From Delphinapterus leucas (lineage: Eukaryota; Chordata; Mammalia; Artiodactyla; Monodontidae), in the NCBI RefSeq assembly GCF_002288925.2, contig NW_022098001.1:1397205-1461204 (forward strand): DNA of 64,000 nt, in the 5' to 3' direction. The notes below the pieces were generated by a model. That model worked only from the letters and a program-made list of their open reading frames with translations. It had not been told where the DNA came from and made no database searches. Numbering within the stretch: the stretch's first letter is position 1; each line of letters opens with the position of its first letter. The position numbers were made by a program, and so were the translations under genes. Below, in pieces: positions 23,256-35,039 of this stretch.

Positions 23256-23819
23256 CACTCCAGTGGTCTTTGGGCCATAAAATGATCCTTCTGCTGTCAA
23301 TAGCATTAAAAGTTTTCTCTCCACTCACACTGAGGATGTATATTCCCCACAAAAAGAGAATTACTGTGATATTTTCTTTGCTTCAGAAATGTTTTCCGGG
23401 TTTCTTCTCCCACTTAACTCCTCAGGTTTCCTTCTATGGATTTCTAGGAATCTGTCTGGCTGATTCATTTGGATGGCCTGTCCTGGCTTTGGGTTAGGTC
23501 TCTTCCTAAATGCTACCTCCCCCTTGGATTCTCTCACCTTAGCCTCATTCATTTCAGCACTGAATCCCTGCACCAAACAGTGCACATTCTCAGGAACTTG
23601 AATTTTGTGCTTGCTCCTAGACTCAGATCAGCCTAAAATCCCAGGATAATCTGAGAAGTCTTAGCCATCTCCACATTAGTACTTGATGAGCCATCTAAAG
23701 CAAATATTGTTTCCTTAGTAGAATAGTAATACAAGTTTGCTGTAGAAAATTTAGAATATGAAGAACTTCAAAAAGAAAATCTATATTTTTCATCACCCAC
23801 TCATAAACATTTTTGGTTT
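23256..23819. other. Unassigned sequence
   Basis: No gene recognised. 23300-23620 has a C/T-rich flavour like L2 coding sequence but no block is decisive. Confidence 0.4.
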
Positions 23820-24610
23820 ATTTATTCATTCATTTATGCATGTATTCATTCATATATTCATTGATTAATATGTCTTTACTGAGCACTCACTGTATGTCAG
23901 GACCTGTTCTAGAGCTTCAAGATATATAGCAGGGAAAGAAAAGTCCCTGCTTGTGGAATTTATAGTGTAGAGATCCAGACAGTAAACAGGAAATTACAAT
24001 ACAGGGTAGTGAATAAAAGGGGAAGAAGAGTGATATAAGATTACCTAAGAAGTGCACCTGCTCAAACTTGGAGGAGTCAAGGAAGTCTTCCTCAATGAAA
24101 TAATGTCTTAGGTGAGACCTGAAGGAAGTAAACGATTTAATCAAATAAAGAGGGGCAGGGTGGATGGAGGAATGTTTCAGGCAGAAGGTACAGCCTTGAC
24201 AAAGGCTACAAGGTGAAAGAGAATAGTATGTGTGAATAAGTAAAAGAAGTTCAATATGGTTGAAGTCTAGAATAGAAGGTGGTTAGTGGAAAAGGGCAAG
24301 GTGAGTGAAAAATGCTGGAGCGAGCTCCTGCAGAGCCTTACAAACCCAGGGTGGAGTTTGGTCTCAGTTCCAAGAGTCAATGTATGCTCTTGAAAGTTTT
24401 AAGCCTGGGAGTAACATGATCCAATCTGTTCCAAAAGAATCATTTTGGCTACAATGTGGAGGATGGATGGGATGGGGAGAAACCCAGAATCAGAGATGCC
24501 ACTTTAGAGATATTTGGATAACTCAGGCAAAAGATAATGGTGGTCTAGAAAGAAGTCAGGGTTGTGTGGATGGAAAGAAAAGCACAGATTTAAGAAACGT
24601 TTAGATGGTA
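23820..24610 (-). mobile_element. L2, longest copy in the window
   Basis: Reversed from its 3' terminus: TTCATTCATTTATGCATG, TACTGAGCACTCACTGTATG, AAAGTCCCTGCTTGTGGAAT, GTCAAGGAAGTCTTCCTCAA, GGTGAGACCTGAAGGAAGTA, GTTTCAGGCAGAAGGTACAG, CTTGACAAAGGCTACAAGG, TGCAGAGCCTTACAAACC, TAAGCCTGGGAGTAACATGA and AAAGAATCATTTTGGCTACA. All are in reversed consensus order over about 790 bp. There is no open coding frame. Confidence 0.75.
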
Positions 24611-24689
24611 AAATCAATTTCACTCTGTATTTCAACCCAGGGGTCTTTTGTTTTTCTTTCCTTTACCAGTAATTTTCTCTTCCATGCCA

Positions 24690-24925
24690 CATTGCCTTTC
24701 TCATGGCTGAAAACTTCTGGTCTCAACTTAATGTCATCTTCCTGACCATCCTATTTAAAATGTCTCCCATCATCATTATGTCAGAGCATCTATTTTATTT
24801 CTTCACAGAACTATAAAAATATGTAACAACTTTATTTTTAATGACATAATTAAGTGTCTGTTTCCCATTAGACAAGAAGAAGCTACATGGATGCAGGTAC
24901 CATTTCTATTTTAGATCCATATGGA
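24690..24925 (+). mobile_element. Possible L2 3' region
   Basis: CACATTGCCTTTCTCATGG, then TGTTTCCCATTAGACAAGAA and GATGCAGGTACCATTTCTAT, resemble the L2 3' segment ahead of its terminus (..CTAGACTGTAAGCTCC..GGCAGGGACC..). It is weak, and lies in opposite orientation just after the L2 at 23820. Confidence 0.4.
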
Positions 24926-25415
24926 GTGCCCTTTGGACCTTCCACTTAGGTGGTGGGGGTCTGGATTCAAATATATGTCAGTGCATTTCTCCCCATTGTA
25001 CCCCATCCTATAATTTCTTAATTATTAAATAGGACCAACTAGTGATAATCGCTCATTCTCTTATAACAGGGTCACATTTTATATTCTCCCTTTATCAGGT
25101 TAATGTGTAGGATTTGTGTAATCATTGTATCTGTCTGATCTACTTCTGCTAGATATAGAAGAGGATATAAGCTGAGATGTGAAGTTGAGTACAATCTATT
25201 TGAAAATATGTTCATGTTTATGGACAGATACTATACATCATAAGATACCAAGAGCCCTCCAAAAGCTGAAATAATATCTGCAGAGTCAAATTAAGTAAAT
25301 TGGGGATAACAGTTGCCCTGCCTGTCTCTTTAAGTTCATCTTGTTGGACCATGGGTTGCTATGATGAGAGGTGATGCTTATACTAAGAATAGTATTCAAT
25401 TTTCCAATGAGAAAA
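24926..25415. other. Unassigned AT-rich sequence
   Basis: No gene or repeat recognised. Confidence 0.5.
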
Positions 25416-25416
25416 G

Positions 25417-25421
25417 TGTAT

Positions 25422-25471
<50 letters not shown>

Positions 25472-25488
25472 GCGCGCACATGTGCATG
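25417..25488 (+). repeat. (TG)n microsatellite
   Basis: About 25 TG units with TTTG and CGCGCG interruptions toward the edges. The alternating purine-pyrimidine run could adopt Z-DNA. Likely length-polymorphic. Confidence 0.95.
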
Positions 25489-26189
25489 TTTAAATAAGCC
25501 TTGGTCAAAAAATGTATTCTTTGGAGCTAGACTTGAGGAAGCCATGGCTTTGTTCTTATTACCAGGGCAGGCATGAGTTCAATAAAGTTTTACAAGGTTC
25601 TTAAGCCAAACTGGTCTCTCTGCTCTTATATGACCCTCAGGACTCCAAAAGGGTATGGCTTTTGGACCCATAAATAAAGTCCCAAAATAAAGGGGACTCT
25701 TGATACTAGTAAAATTTTTCTTCCAAGTTGCTGTATTCTTGCCAAGTTTTTCATTCACTCTGATTTTAAAAATAACTGGAGATGTACAAATATTTTACCT
25801 ATCAAAGTCAATCTAAGTGTAAATGAATCTTTGAGGTCATTAGAATCTGGAAGCAGTGTGGGAGTGAGATGGAGTCCAGTACCAACCCACCTCAAAACCC
25901 AGAACATTGCTGCCACTGTCCCTAACAGTTGGAATAAAGCTGTGACACCAGCTGCCTCGTTTGGGAAGTGAGAGAGAAGGATTTTGAATTCTCTGTGGTA
26001 AACCTTAAAGCTTTCATGCTAAAATCCTCCTCTCCTCCCACTCTTTTCCCTTCTTAGGAAGCTTGTGGCTGACCACCTGGTGTTCTGAATCATTAATTCA
26101 TGGAAGACATTCTATCAGGAATTACATGGCACAGGCAGCCTGACAACTGCCATCGAAACCCTTCAAGCTCCTCATTCACTTTAATTCAC
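25489..26189. other. Unassigned sequence
   Basis: No gene or repeat recognised. Confidence 0.5.
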
Positions 26190-26290
26190 TTCAGTAATTA
26201 TTTATTGGACACCTACTATCATACCCAGCCTGGTGATAGGCAATGAAGCTTTCAAATGAAGAGAACATATAATTCTTACCCTGGAGATTT
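26190..26290 (-). mobile_element. L2 3' end fragment, reversed
   Basis: AATTATTTATTGGACACCTACTATC, then CCTGGTGATAGGCAATGAAG and CATATAATTCTTACCCTGGA, resemble the reversed L2 terminus. Confidence 0.5.
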
Positions 26291-26439
26291 AAAAAATTTA
26301 TTTAATGTTGGATTCATTTTTGGAAGAGCAGATGAAATATTACGTGAAACAAAAAATTTTCCAATTTACATAAGTATTTCAAAGCACTGTAGCAGTAACA
26401 AAATGGAGGAAAACTAGCTTCAGTGCTTGAGTTCTTGCT

Positions 26440-26600
26440 AAGCAAGAGGTGCTATACATGTATAGGCACTGGGTACTTTTCACATGTCATCTCACTGAAT
26501 TCTCAAAGCTACCTTAGGAGAAAGACAGGAAAACTCCCACATTAAACATGGAGAAATAGAGGTCTGGGGTAAGACTGGTTAACTAATCTTCCTCAATAGT
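26440..26600 (-). mobile_element. MIR SINE fragment
   Basis: Reversed MIR: TTTTCACATGTCATCTCACTG, AATTCTCAAAGCTACCTTAG, AACATGGAGAAATAGAGGTC. Confidence 0.65.
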
Positions 26601-27480
26601 TGATTCTTCAATCAAGGAATTGTGAGTCCAAAGTTTACTAAGACAAGGTGTAAACTTCCACATGACTGTAATAGGTAAGACAATTGAGTGAGTTTGAGAA
26701 ACCACAAGGGACTCCAGGTAGAACAGGCTGTCAGGTGACTGAATCTGAAGCATGTGTTAAGAGTGGCAAGAAAGATGAAGAATATCAAAAGGCAGATGAG
26801 ATGGGTACAGAAAATCAAGTGACAAAAAAAGGTAGCAGATGTCTGAAATTCAGATTAAATGATTAAAATGACAGATTCTGTAGGAATTGAGGGAGCACAG
26901 CAACAATGAGCATAAAGCAAATCACCACTAAGAAGGCTTTACCAGCAACATAGTTCTGGTTTTTGATGGTTCCTAGGTGGTAGAAACTTATCCCAGGCAA
27001 TAGGGGGCAGATGAGTCAGGGATGGGGCTTCTGGAATTAGGAATATTAACATCTTTGATGGACCAATTTTTTTCCCATTTGAGACGTCTATAAGAATATT
27101 TTTTAGTTTATATTTTCTTCATGAAGCCTTGAAATAAATCATTTTCATTACATTTCTCAATTATAAAGGTTAGTTAATTGGCAAATATCAACTGATATTC
27201 TCCTTAGGTTATCATAACTAAATATTTTGTGTTTTCACTTTGTGCAGACATCCTGGGACTAATAATTGGCCTTTCAAAATGTAATGGTTACCAAACAAGA
27301 AAATCAGTAGCACAAGTGGTTAGCTCCACAGAGAACAGCATGATTAGGAATTCCGCCTTGCTTAAATCTTCTAGATAATACATTTGAAGTTTTATGGTTA
27401 TTTTCCTAGTGTTCTTGCATGCATTTAGAACATAAGCTTCAATCTGGCAAAAATCTCTCCATCAAAAAGAGATGTCTCGA
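26601..27480. other. Unassigned sequence
   Basis: No gene or repeat recognised. A CTCF-like core with an adjacent AP-1 heptamer lies at 26997-27018 and is listed separately. Confidence 0.5.
26997..27018 (+). promoter_or_regulatory. CTCF-like core plus AP-1 heptamer, tentative
   Basis: GCAATAGGGGGCAG fits 12 of 14 positions of the CTCF core as I remember it (CCASYAGRKGGCRS). A perfect AP-1 site TGAGTCA follows at 27012-27018. Such matches occur by chance in 64 kb, so this is only a candidate. Confidence 0.25.
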
Positions 27481-27697
27481 GCTTCCCTGGTGGCGCAGTG
27501 GTTGAGAGTCCGCCTGCCGATGCAGGGGACACGGGTTCGTGCCCCGGTCCAGGAAGATCCCACATGCCGCGGAGCGGCTGGGCCCGTGAGCCATGGCCGC
27601 TGAGCCTGTGCGTCCGGAGCCTGTGCTCCGCAACGGCAGAGGCCACAGCAGTGAGAGGCCCGCGTACCGCAAAAAAGGAAAAAAAAATAAATAAAAA
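27481..27697 (+). mobile_element. CHR SINE, short form, full length
   Basis: The head GCTTCCCTGGTGGCGCAGTG, a complete short body ending GCGTACCGC, then an A-rich tail interrupted by GG and TAAA units. No target-site duplication could be found, so the flanks may have changed. The MIR at 27735 follows closely. Confidence 0.93.
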
Positions 27698-27734
27698 ATT
27701 TCATCCTCTTCATGGGATGTTTTATGGTGTGGTA

Positions 27735-27952
27735 GAAATAGCACTGTGTTTAGACCTAAACTAAGCTTCCATTTACGTCATCATCTACAAGTTAAATGAC
27801 TCATGAAACATTTGTTTCACCTTTAAAATGAAGTTGCATGGTTTGTAAAATGAAAAAATAAAGCAACAATATATGTCGTGAGAGTAAACAAGATAACAGT
27901 TGTGAGTCACCTGATGCCTGTCATACAAAAGGTACTCAATAAACGCTTTATT
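27735..27952 (+). mobile_element. MIR SINE
   Basis: ATAGCACTGTGTTTAGACCT, TTGTTTCACCTTTAAAATGA, TCACCTGATGCCTGTCATAC and AAAGGTACTCAATAAACGCT follow the MIR consensus through its 3' end. Confidence 0.65.
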
Positions 27953-29317
27953 TCTCTTTTCCTTGATTTAGTTTTTTGCTTAAGTCATTTTGCTTCATTT
28001 TTTTATCATAGTACCATAGTGATACTAAGGGACTGACATCTTTCCAAACATTCTGTGCAACTCTCACTGCTTCCCTGGGAGAGGCAGGACATCTCAGCAC
28101 AAATTGTAACCAGGTGAGCTGGGTTGTCTCTTACCAACTCAGCACCATCATTACTCCCTTCCAAGGCTGGAAACTACATTTCCCTAAACCCTTTCCCTGT
28201 GTGGTTCTAGCTTAGAGGCTGCTAATGAGAGAAACTGCGATGTTCTGAAGGCAAAAGTGAAGAGGAAGCCATATTCTCAAAAGGCATGGGTGGCTTTCTA
28301 CAGATATTTCTGTGGGTCATAGTGGCCAGAAACAGTGGTTTCTCAGATTCCTGTGTGAGCTCCAACTTCTCCACCCTCTCTAGTGCTATAGGCTGAAGTC
28401 GTCAGTGACTGTTTCCCAATCCTCCAGCCTGCCACATTTGTGTAAACCTAATTCCTCTATTAATTTTCTCATTCCAGTGATACTTACAGTGGTTCTATTT
28501 TTCTACCCAAACTGACGGATTATACCTGTACCCTGACACTTATTCTGCTGTTATACTTCCCAGCTAATATGTTTTCTAACAAATACTTATTCGATATAGG
28601 ATACCCCCAAAGCACTTTCCAATTCTCTTTAAGTATCCCCAGGGAAATGCATCTACTTTGGAAAAGCCTGGTTGTGTTTCATCTTTAACATGTAGGTCTC
28701 CACCATTACTTTTCATGAAAGTTTAGTTGGGTGTGCCAGGTTAATGATCTCTGAGCCATACTAAAGTGCAGTCCGGGCCAGAATGAGCTTAAGGAGTCTC
28801 CTGTACTAAAATTATAAGTGGAGGTGTTCAAAGAACAATTAACACAGGCATTTAAACTAACTATTGGATGTTTGATTTTATTATTTCAATCAAATTTTAC
28901 AATATCATCTCATCAGTTTCTTATCTTATTTGCGAGATAGTACAGGGCTTTGTTTTCAAGGCTAGCTTTAAAATAAAACCTAAATAAATCCAAACTTTAT
29001 TTCCCAAATGGTGAATTCTTTGTCTTACAAAAACTTCCTGAAGGTAGACTGAGTAAGGCTCCGGTCCACCAGCTGGAGTGATTAATTGTACTCTAGTCAA
29101 TGCTAGATCTGACCGTAAGAGACATAGCTCATTTCAAATCATAAAAATGCTATACTTTGTCAAACAGGAGTTATGATATGACCTATTTTCAAATTAGGTA
29201 AAAGAATTTTACAGTCTAGTAACAACCATCATAGACACAAAATTGATAGCTCTTTTTTAGTGTTCTTCTGCTTTTGTTATTTGCTTATTTACTTTGTTTT
29301 CATTTTAGCCTAGAAGA
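27953..29317. other. Unassigned sequence
   Basis: No gene recognised. 28070-28300 contains a block (CTGGAAACTACATTTCCCTA) reminiscent of the unassigned ancient repeat at 17760, too weak to call. Confidence 0.45.
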
Positions 29318-29530
29318 CATCTAACTTATAGAATACCTATTATGAGCCAGGAACATTACAAGATTAATCATTTGAGTTAGATATTTTTATCCTCATGTTA
29401 TAGATGAGCAAACTGAAGCTGAGGAAAATTAATAAAGTTATTCAAGGTAATCAGGAAGTAGCAGAACTAGTATCCAATCCTTGGTCTGTTTGATTCCATA
29501 ATGGGTGTACGTCTTACTATTCCAGTCTGC
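29318..29530 (-). mobile_element. MIR SINE
   Basis: Reversed MIR: AATACCTATTATGAGCCAGG, TATTTTTATCCTCATGTTAT, AGATGAGCAAACTGAAGCTG, AGTAGCAGAACTAGTATCC. Confidence 0.75.
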
Positions 29531-31328
29531 TTCACATTATAGATCTTATTACTTTCTAAGAAAAAATTATCCAGAAAGAAGCATTTCTTGTGACCCATCA
29601 AGCGGAATAAAGAATAAAATTTAGTGTTCAGTTGCTGCTCTCTTTTATCTCCTTAGGAGACTATTGAAATTGAAGACCTATGTGACCAGGACCCTTGATT
29701 CCAGGCACATCTTGCACAGCAGAGTCACAATATTATTTTTTCTGCCAATCTATAGAAAGTTTGAACATTGCATGCCAGAGGGCATTCTTTGTGAGACATT
29801 AGATGATTCCTGATGCCAATGGGACATTTGTCTGTGTTTCAGCTAGACTATACTCATTTCACAAAGTTCCTCTCCATGCCTTAGTTTTGGGCCCCTTTAA
29901 AAAAATTAAATAAAATATCATTAAAAGCTCTCTGTAAATTGAAAGGTTTACATTGTGCAATGGTTTGGATAGACAATACAGAGAGTTGTAATCTAGTATC
30001 TATGAATGCATACCTTTGTAGGAATGGTCTTATGACCACATGGGATGTGAAAAACTCTCTATCTCACCTCTGCTCTCTTCCAGTAGAGAAATGGAGGATT
30101 GGGGTGGGGGGTAGTGGTGGTATGGGTCAAGGTCAAGCACCACAACACTTCTGAGGTAGAGATTCAATATGAAGAGCCCATTTCTCATTTGAGGATCATA
30201 GTCTCTTGGCTCCACTTATGAAGGGTTTCCTACCACTGTGTCATGCAGTAAGATAGGTCAGGGACTTCCTCTTACTGGTAGGCCTGGAAAGCCTCGGAGT
30301 GGGCAACTGAGTATGGTTATGCTATGCCGCTTGCCTCCTGAGTGGCGCAATCTCAAAGGCTAAGATAAGGGGTGAGATTTGGGTAAAGGGCCTTAAGAGT
30401 CCAGAGTTTACGCTAAGCCAAAGTTCTGAACTCTGTTCCACTGCATTTTTACATAGATATTAATGGGAATTCCAGAGTTAAATGTGTCTAAAATGAAAGC
30501 CAGCATAATATATCAGCTTTTAATATTTACAATAGCATCTTAATGCTTTTGGAAAATCTTAAGGAAGTCTCCTTACCTTTGTTTAATAGTTTCTCAAGCT
30601 TATTTGAGCCCTGAACATTATTTTTCATGTTTTTTCTTGCTTAATAGTGTTCCACGGGACACTAAGTTTGGGAAATTCTGGTCTGGGTATTAGACTAAAA
30701 GGGCAACAGGGGGCCTCAAGACTTATGCCAGGGCCAAGGATTCCACATAGAGATCTGGGGCCAATATTCTGCTGTAACAACCGCCCCCCCCGCCCAGCAG
30801 GCCAGTTATACTCCATCTTTTCTCACAATACTGATCATGGTTACAGATCTTTCATTACAAAAGAGCAAATTCTTTCCATTTGTATCAGCGAATTGGCATC
30901 CTGGGTTGTAGAGGCTTGTCTAATGCCAGAGGAATACAACAAAAGTGGTATATCTATCATCTAGCTGCTGATTCTATTTTGAAGCTAAATAAATTCTAAC
31001 TGGATTGAATGTATTTCATGCTTTCAATCCTGTTCATTTGCTATCTTTTGTTATATTCAGTCACATCTTGGCAAAACATTGATTTGTTTTGTCTAGCTTT
31101 CTTGTCTCCTGCAATATTAGCCTAGAAAAAATTTTTGAGAGGCCAGGAACTAGAGAGTATTTTCTCTTGAAATAGATACCCATCTGAAGCACACAGCATT
31201 TGGCCAACTGCTCTTCATTGCATGAATTGTTCACCCTGGGTATAACTGATTGATCTTTTCTGACAACTGGTAGTATAGTTTTCTTGGACTGAGAATGTTC
31301 TATTATGGATAAGGATGAACAGATGATT
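29531..31328. other. Unassigned sequence
   Basis: No gene recognised. A short GC-rich patch with a C-run lies at 30782-30797. Frames at 29939-30154 and 30647-30964 have no recognisable domain. Confidence 0.5.
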
Positions 31329-31343
31329 AAAAATCATACACAG

Positions 31344-31648
31344 GGCTTCCCTGGTGGCGCAGTGGTTGAGAATCTGCCTGCAAATGCAGAGGACATGGGT
31401 TCGAGCCCTGGTCTGGGAAGATCCCACATGCCACAGAGCAACTGGGCCCGTGAGCCACAATTACTGAGCCTGCGTGTCTGGAGCCTGTGCTCCGCAACAA
31501 CAGAGGCCGCGATAGTGAGAGGCCCGCACACCGCGATGAAGAGTGGCCCCTGCTTGCCACAGCTAGAGAAAGCCCACGCACAGAAACAAAGACCCAACAC
31601 AGCCATAAATAAATAAAAATAAATAAATAAATAAAAAAGAAAATAAAA
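31344..31648 (+). mobile_element. CHR SINE, long/short intermediate form
   Basis: The body resembles the short form (CAGAGGCCGCGATAGTGAGA, GGCCCGCACACCGCG) but runs on into the long-form 3' segment (GATGAAGAGTGGCCCCTGC, CACAGCTAGAGAAAGCCCAC), then a (TAAA)n and A-rich tail. A perfect 15-bp duplication AAAAATCATACACAG lies at 31329-31343 and 31649-31663. Confidence 0.95.
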
Positions 31649-31663
31649 AAAAATCATACACAG

Positions 31664-33253
31664 ATATTAGATGCTTGGGTAAGCCCATATCAAAATGTCT
31701 TTTTCTAAAAAATGGAGAGAGCTATCAATTAAACAATATAGATTTAAATATAAATCTTCTTTACAAAAACATAACTATAGTTATTTAAATAAATTAGTTT
31801 TCTTTGTTTTATGAAAAGTGAATAATGTGTCAAGGTTTTGGTAAGAGTGTAGTCAAATTAAACCTGTTATGTATTGGAATAGACAGTAAAGTGCATTTTC
31901 TCACATGAAGAGAGCAAAACAGCAAAGAAATATTGGTGGCCCTAAAGTGAAATATCTTCAAAACTGAGAGAAAAAAAATGTGTTCTCTGCAAGCTTAATT
32001 AGTAAAGCACATGCACAACCTAATTGACCTGACAATGTAAGGGTTGAGGAAATGGACAATATTAAAGTTTCTTGGTACCAGATCCCCATATCAACCTCTA
32101 TAACCAAAGGGAACCGCAGCCTGATCAGATACAGGAAGCACGGTGCTAGGCTAATCATAATCAGTTGTTACTTTCAGACTGAAGCAACATAAATTCAATT
32201 GCAAATGGTTTTATATATGAGTAGATGCTATATATTGCTACCCAGGGAAGATTGAGTCTTGAAAAAAAGAAGCAAAAAACAATCTCCATGCAGGGAAAGG
32301 GTCTTGGTTGATGAACTGAAGCCCTGTGTCTCCTTGACAGGTTGTCCCTGTGGTGGGAAGGAGTGCTTCATGTTACCTCAGCTCTGAGAGACTTTTAAAG
32401 ATCCCTAAATCCCTTTGTTCTGCTTCTGTACTGTCCAGGCAAAACTTTGATTTTACACTGGCTGCCCACTTGGTCCCCCTGCAGTAAGAGTGCACATATT
32501 TGCAGATAGGAAAACTCCTGTCAATTTAGAATGAGCTGTCTTTCTTATGGCAAATCATCCTTGGGTAATAGGAAAAAACTCTAGTTCCTGTATTTGCAAA
32601 CTGGAGGTCCCCTCTTGCTCAAATGTGGTGAATCCAACCTAGTATTGTTTCTAAAACCACTAAGTGAATAGGAGAACTTTATGGAGCTACAACGTGTTCT
32701 GCAAAATTATCTTTTTAAATCTCCTGAATATTGTACGTTTCTCCTTCCAAACAAATAGACAACAATAATTTTCATTATAAGTTAGCTGTCTTTCAACAGT
32801 TTAATGTATTAATCATTGTCATTAGGTCTGATCATCCAACACAATTCCTTTTCCATAGGCAACATTACCCTATACCAGTAAAATTCTTCACCTTTGCAAA
32901 AATCCCCTTTACCAAAAATTAATTATAAGTCAAGGCCCCCAAATTACTTTACATATTCCCAGCATTTTCTCTGTCCTATGATTTCTAATTTTCACAAGTA
33001 ATTGAAACTATTGTATATTTTCATTCCAAAAAATTATACGTATATGTGTGTAGAGAAATATATTTTGCTAATTCTTGAACTATTAAAGAAGCAAACTGAA
33101 CAAGAAATTTGGTTACTTGGAAGTGAGTAATGAGAGAGAGGAAAGAAAATGATGCCCTTGTACAAGATCAAAAATGTTAAGTTATGTTAGATGATCGCTA
33201 TAGTTCCCCCATTTGGCTTGAAATGCATCAATATGAAAAAAACAACATGAGTA
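31664..33253. other. Unassigned AT-rich sequence
   Basis: No gene or repeat recognised. Confidence 0.5.
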
Positions 33254-33322
33254 CAAAAAAGAAAGAAGGAAAGAAAGAAAGGAGGGAGGGAGGAGGGGAG
33301 GAAGGGAGGGAGAAAGAAAGGC
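33254..33322 (+). repeat. Purine-rich (GAAA/GGA)n tract
   Basis: An almost uninterrupted run of A and G built from GAAA, GGAA and GGGA units, ending about 14 bases before the 5' end of the full-length L1. Frames on both strands here are low-complexity. Confidence 0.9.
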
Positions 33323-34030
33323 CACAAACAAAGAAGAGGGATGGGCAAGATGGCAGAGGAGTAGGAGGACGTGGAGTTCATCTCTCTCTACGGATGCATC
33401 AGGAGTACATCTATAGATGCAACAGTTCTCACACAACACTGCTGAACACTAGCAGAAGACCTTGGACACCGGAAAGGACCATAAAGATCCCTGCATAACT
33501 GGGTAGGATGAAAAAAAGAAGGGAGAAGGAGGAGAAGAGGAAGCGGGACGGCACCTGCACCCTGGGGCAGGGGAGCTGAAGCAGAGGAGAGATTCCCAAA
33601 TTCGGAGAAACCCACTCTCTGATGGGGAAACCCCCCCCCCGACAGGGAAATCAATTGCGACAGAAGGGAAGCATTTGAGGGTGTCTGAAGAGGGTGAAGT
33701 CACTGATCTGTGGCAAATGGGACAGAGTGAGAAATACATGGATGGTCAGTACCACGGCCTTATGAGCCCTGGACTGGGACGTGTGTTCACAGGTGTTTAA
33801 GCGGCTGGGATCTGGAACGTGGGGATTGGAGAATAGGCCTGGAGCGAGAACTGCTACTGGTTGTGGGGAGAAGACTGAGGGGACGGGAGGGAGGAAATCT
33901 GCAGCAGGGAATGCCTACAGAGGTAGACTGGACTGCCATGGAAGCAGGTGCTACTGTTGCGTCACACGCAGTGGGAGGAGCCACTATTGAAGCCTCTCTC
34001 TCCCCACATGTCAGTGCCTGCTGACAGACA

Positions 34031-34345
34031 ATAAAGGAATCCCTCTCAGGACTGGCTCTTGCGTACCAGCTGCAAGGCAATAAAAAAAGCCCCCTCAGGG
34101 CTGGCCCTCACGTGCTGGCTGCAGGGCAATTAAAAAAAAGCCCAGGCTTCCCTGGTGGCGCAGTGGTTGAGAGTCCACCTGCCGATGCAGGGGACACGGG
34201 TTTGTGCCCCAGTCCGGGAAGAACCCACACGCTGCAGAGCGGCTAGGCCCGTGAGCCACGGCCGCTGAGCCTGTGCGTCCGGAGCCTGTGCTCCGCAACG
34301 GGAGAGGCCACAACAGTGACAGGCCTGCATACCAAAAAAAATAAA

Positions 34346-34376
<31 letters not shown>

Positions 34377-34490
34377 AAAGCCCTTGCATGTCTGCTGCCA
34401 GGCACCAGAAAAAGCCCAGCCAGGGCTGGCCCTCATGTGCCTTATGCTGGGTGCCAGAAAAGGCCCTCACTAGGGCCATATTTCTTGTGC
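34031..34490 (+). repeat. Tandem ~50-bp units in L1 5' UTR
   Basis: About five direct units, each opening with an A-run plus GCCC and then an AGGGCTGGCCCTCACGTGC-like middle and a GCTGCAGGGCA-like end. They start at about 34031, 34081, 34131 (split by the SINE, resuming at 34377), 34409 and 34458. Divergence increases toward the last unit. Confidence 0.75.
34145..34376 (+). mobile_element. CHR SINE, short form, nested in L1 5' UTR
   Basis: The head GGCTTCCCTGGTGGCGCAGT, a complete short body, and a tail of (TAAA)n. A short duplication AAAGCCC lies at 34137-34143 and 34377-34383. It lies inside the third monomer-like unit, so it is younger than the L1. Confidence 0.93.
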
Positions 34491-35039
34491 CCGAGGCCAC
34501 CAGCTTCCCTGCACATTTGGCGCCTCTGGGGCTCCCTTGATCCAAGAAGTCATCTCACCTCTGTGCCCTATCCTCACTGGGGCAGACCCAAGAGCTCCAA
34601 GGCAGCCTCAGGACCAGACACCTGTGGGTGGACCACATGCAGAGGTGGGGATAAAATCAAAGCTGAACCCCAGGGATGAGGACTAAGGAAGAAGATCGAA
34701 AATCTTTCCATCAACTGTACAAGCTGCAGATTAAATCCCTGCAATCAGCTAGGTAGACCCTGTGTCTATGGAATATCTGAGCAGACAATGAATGTTCCTA
34801 CAAATGAAAACAGTATAGCTCTGGCAGCTGTGGACTTTGGAAAAAAGCACACGCAGGAATTGGGCCAGATGAGAGTCTAAGCTGTCCCCACAGGGCCCAC
34901 AGCAGGTCCAGAGATCAGCCAAGAGGCAGAGGAGGGCCTCTTGGGGAGGCAGAGGTGTGCTGTGGCTCATGGCATGTGCAAGGACACTTACAGCTGAGAC
35001 CCCAGGGAAACATAATTATTACTATTAATTTTATTATGC

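Noticed and set aside
25361..25576. 71-codon frame with Cys-Val repeats
   Set aside because: Translated (TG)n microsatellite.
30630..30690. GTTCCACGGGACACTAAGTTTGGGAAA-like block as a hAT (MER-type) terminus (30648 onward)
   Set aside because: Only one end-like block and no partner terminus found.
33182..33739. Overlapping frames on both strands near the purine tract
   Set aside because: Low-complexity GAAA/GGA repeat and L1 5' UTR; no recognisable protein.
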